Source: Candidatus Phycorickettsia trachydisci
Lineage (GTDB): Bacteria > Pseudomonadota > Alphaproteobacteria > Rickettsiales > Rickettsiaceae
Assembly: GCF_003015145.1 (NCBI RefSeq)
Contig: NZ_CP027845.1
Location: 930,001-994,000 of the forward strand
Length of the DNA: 64,000 nucleotides
Direction: 5' to 3'
The translations under genes were made by a program, and so were the position numbers. The stretch's first letter is position 1. Every line of letters starts with the position of its first letter. Below the pieces are notes generated by a model that was not told the origin of the DNA, did not search any database, and saw only the letters and a list, made by a program, of their open reading frames with translations. Below, one piece after another: positions 28,801 through 34,800 of this stretch.

Positions 28801-31800
28801 AATTTTCATATGTTTTATCTTTGTTAATCTGTATTCTTAATTCTGCTAACCTTACAGATTCAGAATCTGATAAGCTCCCTTTACTCTTTAGGTTATTAAA
28901 TTCTTGCAAAGTTTCATCTGATGCTTTTAGTCTATTTAAGAACTTCTCGGTCTTTTTAGATAATTCTATCGTTCCAGAACCTTCTTTAAATAAAGCTAAA
29001 GCTTCTTTTTTGGCTTCTATACTCCTCCTTAAGCTATCAGCTTCTCTTTTTTGATCTCGAGCAGCAAGCACGCCAGCATCAAGTCTATCTTCTCTTGCCT
29101 TGACTGCATTAGCTATAATATTACGCTGGGCTCGTGATCTTTCATTACTTCTATCAATTGCAGCTTGTCTACCATCTACGCCTGCCTGCTTAAGTACAAC
29201 GCCTTTACGTATATCTCCAAGTAAATTATCTCTTGGAGTTAAAGCTCTTTTTCTAGATTCATCCCTTCCCTCTTCACTCACCTTTTTAAGTTGCACACCT
29301 TGCTTTATATCGGGTAAAAATTCACGAGAACCAACGGTAATAACAGTCGTTCTACCCGCTTTATTCGTATTTAACAAGGTCGCCTTACCCATTAATCCAC
29401 TCTCTAAAGGCTTACCATAAGCAGATAATACCGACCTTTCTTGCCCCGCTATATTTATAGTATTAGGCTTCTGCATATCCCCAATCTTTGGACCATAACT
29501 AAGCGCTCTGGACTCCGTAATTTTGGCATAAGCCGGATCTATAACAAGCCCCGCTGAATAAGATACCCGTCCAAATGCATCCTTTTTAGATAAAACACTA
29601 ATAGTTGCGGATTGATCACCTAAAGATAACGTGTTCTTACCTTCTTTAAGCATGATACCAGGTCCAGCAGGACCATTTGGAGTCATCCTAACCAAAACAG
29701 GCTCGCTTTTCTTAGAGTGTTGTAAGACATATGTCTCATTTCCAAGATTAAATGTAACTGACTTATCAGAAGAAGGAGGTTGCCTTATTTCAGATAAAGC
29801 TTGCCTTGCTCCCTCTAGTCCACGCTGCCCAGCATAACCAGCAGCATAACCAGCACCTAACACAGGGTTAATAAGACCCAAAGTCATCATTTTACTGCCA
29901 GGTGTATCAGGCAATCCACTATTGTTTCTATACATCATATATGCTCCAGCCATAGGATTGACTAAAGAAACTGCTGCAGTTTTAGCATCAAGACCAGGAA
30001 TAGCTCCTAACTGCGATTTAGATGAATTTAAAAATATATCATAAAGATCTCCCCCTAAAGCCTCTCTTCTTTGTTTTTCCCAATTCTTAAGTTGATCTGC
30101 CGATAGACCTGGAGGAGGACCTGCTACGGAATCTAGGGCAAAACCGGCAAGAGCCCCAATTAATTTAAGACCACCCATGATCTGAGCCTCAAGCACCTTA
30201 TCCATAAGTTTATCAGCAAAAACAACACCTTTGACCGATCCTGTCATTATTTGACTTAAACCTTTAACCGATCCTACTATCGCATTATCTAAACCTTGAA
30301 TAGCAGCGGCTTTTGAATATCGCCAGCCTTTTGATATCGCTTCGGCTCCCAGCTTTCCGCCTTCAGCAAGATGATTATATAAATCTCTGCCGGCTTCACC
30401 CGCATATTTACTAGTCGCACTTCTAATAGCAACACCATCCATATTTTTCATAATGCTAGAACGCATCTCAGAACCATCTTGCTTAAGGGCTTCTTTAATT
30501 ATACTCCTATTACTCCCTAATCTACTGGCTAGTTGACGATATGCCTGATCTGCCTGATCATATACTTTAAAGTTACCGGATAATATATCCTTTTTAGCTT
30601 GATCTTTCCCTACTTGCTTGATATAGTCATCTGTTATTTTTTTTGCATATCTATCGGTAAGACTATCTCTTGCATATTGCAACATTGGAGCTTGCGCCCT
30701 ATCCAATATATCCCTAGCTCCAGCAGCAGCCCCTCTTAAGGCAGAACCAGCTGCCCAAGAGAGAGCGCCCCCAACAGCTCCAGCTCCAACAGCAATTCTA
30801 CCAACTCCCCAAGAAACACCCTTACCTACAATAGAATTAGCTACCTTAGAAACAAACATAGAAGGAACTTGCACTACAGGAGAACGATCTGCAGAATCAC
30901 GAAACTCACGAACTCCCTTTCCAGCTCCACTATAAGCAGCACTGCTTAAAGCAGATACTTTATCTAAAGTAGCAGAACCGAATTTAGTAACAGCTGTCAC
31001 TGCACGCGAATTGATTACAGTAGTACCGACACCACGAATTCCTTTATCGATATCACGACCAACAGCATCAATTTTTGTACTTACTACCTCACGAAAACCA
31101 TCAACTCCTTTTGTAACAGATTTAGTTGCTCGAGAAGCATTATCGCTAACTACATCAACAACACCTCTTCCAACACGTTTAGCTAAGGAGGGCAGGCCCA
31201 AAGCAGCTGTACCAACTCTAGAGATAACCTTTCCTGTCATAGACACGCCGCCTAAAGCAACATTGGAAACACCTTTTGCAGCAAGTCCACCAAGTAACGC
31301 AACAGCGCCTACCCCAGAAGCAACAAACCCTCCTGCAGCACCTACTCCAGAGGCAATTCCACCTCCTACAGTCCTAGCTCCAGTGGCAATTCCACCTCCT
31401 ACAGTCTTAGCTCCAGTGGCAATGCCACCTCCTATAATCCCAGCTCCAGTAGCAATGCCACCCCCTATAATCCCAGCTCCAGTGGCAATTCCACCTCCTA
31501 CAGTCCTAGCTCCAGTGGCAATTCCACCTCCTACAGTCTTAGCTCCAGTGGCAATTCCACCTCCTACAGTCCTAGCTCCAGTGGCAATTCCACCTCCTAC
31601 AGTCTTAGCTCCAGTGGCAATGCCACCTCCTATAATCCCAGCTCCAGTAGCAATGCCACCCCCTATAATCCCAGCTCCAGCGGCAATTCCACCTCCTACA
31701 GTCCTAGCTCCAGTGGCAATTCCACCTCCTACAGTCTTAGCTCCAGTGGCAATTCCACCTCCTATAATCCCAGCTCCAGCGGCAATTCCACCTCCTACAG

Positions 31801-34800
31801 TCCTAGCTCCAGTGGCAATTCCACCTCCTACAGTCTTAGCTCCAGTGGCAATTCCACCTCCTATAATCCCAGCTCCAGTGGCAACTCCACCTCCTATAAT
31901 CCCAGCTCCAGCGGCAATTCCACCTCCTACAGTCCTAGCTCCAGTAGCAATTCCACCTCCTACAGTCTTAGCTCCAGTGGCAATTTTACCTCCAACATAA
32001 CCAACTCCATCTCCAACATAACGGGCTCCTCCAGCCACAGCCCCTCGTATAATCCCGGCTCCAGTGGCAATTCCACCCCCTATAATCCCAGCTCCAGCAG
32101 CAACTCCACCTCCTACATAACGGGCTCCTCCAGCCACAGCTCCTCCTATAATCCCAGTTCCAGTGGCAATTCCACGTCCTACAGTCCTAGCTCCAGAAAC
32201 AATTCCACCTCCTGCAGCAGCTAATCCAGAGGCAAGACCTCTCACAGGAGGTAGAGCTCCTACAAACTTAGCTCCAGTAACAATATTTTTTCCAATACGT
32301 GTAGACGCCATAGCATTAGCTCCAGAAGCAACTCCAGAAACAATATAATCTCTTGTATCCTTAACATCAGAGCGAAAACGTCTTAGGTCAGATGCGCCAG
32401 CTTTAACCAGATTATCCATAGTTGTACGAACGGCATTAAACCCGGTTGTAACCATCCTAGCTCCTTGAGAAGCAAAATTTCTAACAGCACTAACTCCAGA
32501 AACAACATCTTTTACAGCAGACCTAGCTCCTTGCACAGCTTCATTTCTTGTCTCTTTAACCCTGGAACGAATATCTCTTAGGTCAGACGCGCCAGCTTTA
32601 GCTAGATTATCCATAGTTGTACGAGCAGCATTCACTCCCGTTCTAAACAACTGAGCTCCTTGAGAAGCAAGATTTCTAACAGCACCGACTCCAGACACAA
32701 AACTTGTTGCGGCTGATCTAACTCCTTGCACAGCGTCATTTCTTGTCTCTTTAACCCTAGAGCTAATATCTTTTAAATCAGATGCACCAGCTTTAACCAG
32801 GTTATCCATGAGAGTATTGACGTTACGAACTTTTGTGTCTATGACACGACTAGTTGCATCAATTTTTGCACCTAAAGCATCACGAGCTTTAGAAGGCATC
32901 TGAGCTACAACAGCTCCACTTTGAAGTGCATAACCCTTCACAGAATTAACCCCTGACACAAAACGAGATGGGGCCTCTAAAACACTTTTACGCGTCAAGG
33001 AAGCTGTATTTGAGATATTTGTGGATGCTCTCGTTCGAAATGTAGCCCTGTTATCACCAGCAGCTTCTCTAATTATCTCAGCAGGAGACATTTTTGATAA
33101 TTTATCTTCATCGTACTTTTTACTCAGCAACTCTCTAGATTTTCTAAAACTTTGACCAAACACTTTATCTGTGATTAAAGCTCCTATAACACCTCTAGGA
33201 TTTTTCTCAAATTCTGCCATTCTATCTTGCTTCACTTGAGCAGAATATTCTCTTGCAGCTTGTCTTAAATTACCTCTCCCCTCTACTGTATCAGCAAAAT
33301 TACCCTTATTTTGTTGGAAAAATCCTTTACCATAACGATCTAGTGCTCTGTATTCAGCTCGTTCAGCAGCAAAGCCTTTTGCGGCAGCTCTAAGTTTTTG
33401 CATGCCTTCAATTGTATGCAATTCTGTAAACTTACCTCTATTTTCACGCATGAATTGTTCTTCATCCCTCCTTTTTGATTTAGGCAAAAACTGCAGTAAA
33501 GATCTACTCCTAGCCTTATCATCTGCATAAAATTTTGCAGCATCCCTTAATGCGGCTCTACCAGCAGTTGTATGCAACCCTTGATAAGTTGCTTTATTCT
33601 TATCTATAAATGCTTGAAATTCTTTAGCTTTATTAGGATCAAGAGATTTATCTTTTAATGCTTCTTCAAGACCTTTTATATACTTATATTGACCTTGGTA
33701 AATTGATTTATTAACATTCTTAAATGATCTTTCATTCCAAGCTCTTAAGGGATTTAACACCATACCAAGTCTTTCTTTGCCCTTTTCAGCAGAATAAGCA
33801 GCCATCTCTTCTCTATATTTTGCTTTGCCTGCTGCAGTATTTAAATCAGTAAACTTGTCTTTATATTTTTCTCTAAAACGCGCTTCATCAACATATCGCT
33901 TAACTGGGCTAAACACTCTATCAAATCTTTGTTGCCCTTTATAAGCAGTATAATCATTCATTGCTTCCCTATATTTTGCTCTCCCTGCTACACTATACAA
34001 ATCAGCAAATTCACCTTTATGCTTTCTTCTAAAACGTGCTTCATCAGCTAGTTTTAGAGGATTAAGAAGTCTACTAGGATTAAGTTTTTGCCATCTCTCA
34101 TTAGCATAAGCTGATGCCTCTTTATTCATCATATCATCCAGCATTTTATTCTTCTCTTTGTAAGACATTTTGCTAAATTTTGCCTTATCTTCACTAGACA
34201 TACCATCAAGTATTCCTTTGAGCGCCTTATCCTTGTGCTTCTTAAAGTAAAGGTCCTTAAAAAGTTGTCTAGCTACAACTTCAGCAGCTTTCATAGGTAG
34301 GAATGTAGCAACTTTTAAAGCAGTTTTGGTAGCCCAAGCAGCAGTCTTAACCGTATCTGTCACATGCTTAACAAAACGACCTGGACGCTGCAAAATATCA
34401 TCATCATATGAAGGCTTCATTAAATTTAACATGCCTTTTTCAAACTTATATATACCCTTTACAGCACCTGTGACCATCTTAGTAGCGCCTCTAATTCCTC
34501 CTAATGCTTGACCTAAAAGACGCCCCTTCCAGGAGTTAGATTGCTTCAATGCACTAATGCCCTGACCTATCCCGGCATCAATTGCTGATATTGCCCGCAT
34601 AGCCTGTCCCGGCAATTTCGAGACTGCATCTGCACTTTTTTTGTATATCTCGACATTTCTGCTAAGAGTTGAGTGTATATCCTGAGGCGCCGCTTTCATC
34701 TGCCCTACAGCTTTATCAAAGGTACTTGCCGTAATTCCAGTAATTTTGCCAACAATCTCTTCTGTTATGCCTAAAAGCCTCTTAGCTACGATTGCGTAAG

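Noticed and set aside
31011-32000. 329-codon Pro/Ala-rich open frame on the plus strand (IPPPTVLAPVA repeats)
   Set aside because: It is the antisense reading of the 33-base glycine-zipper array; the repeat has no stops in this frame by composition. The minus-strand frame continues far on both sides with family homology, so this one is a shadow.
31320-32220. CRISPR array
   Set aside because: The repeated units are contiguous, with no spacers, and keep the reading frame of the giant gene.
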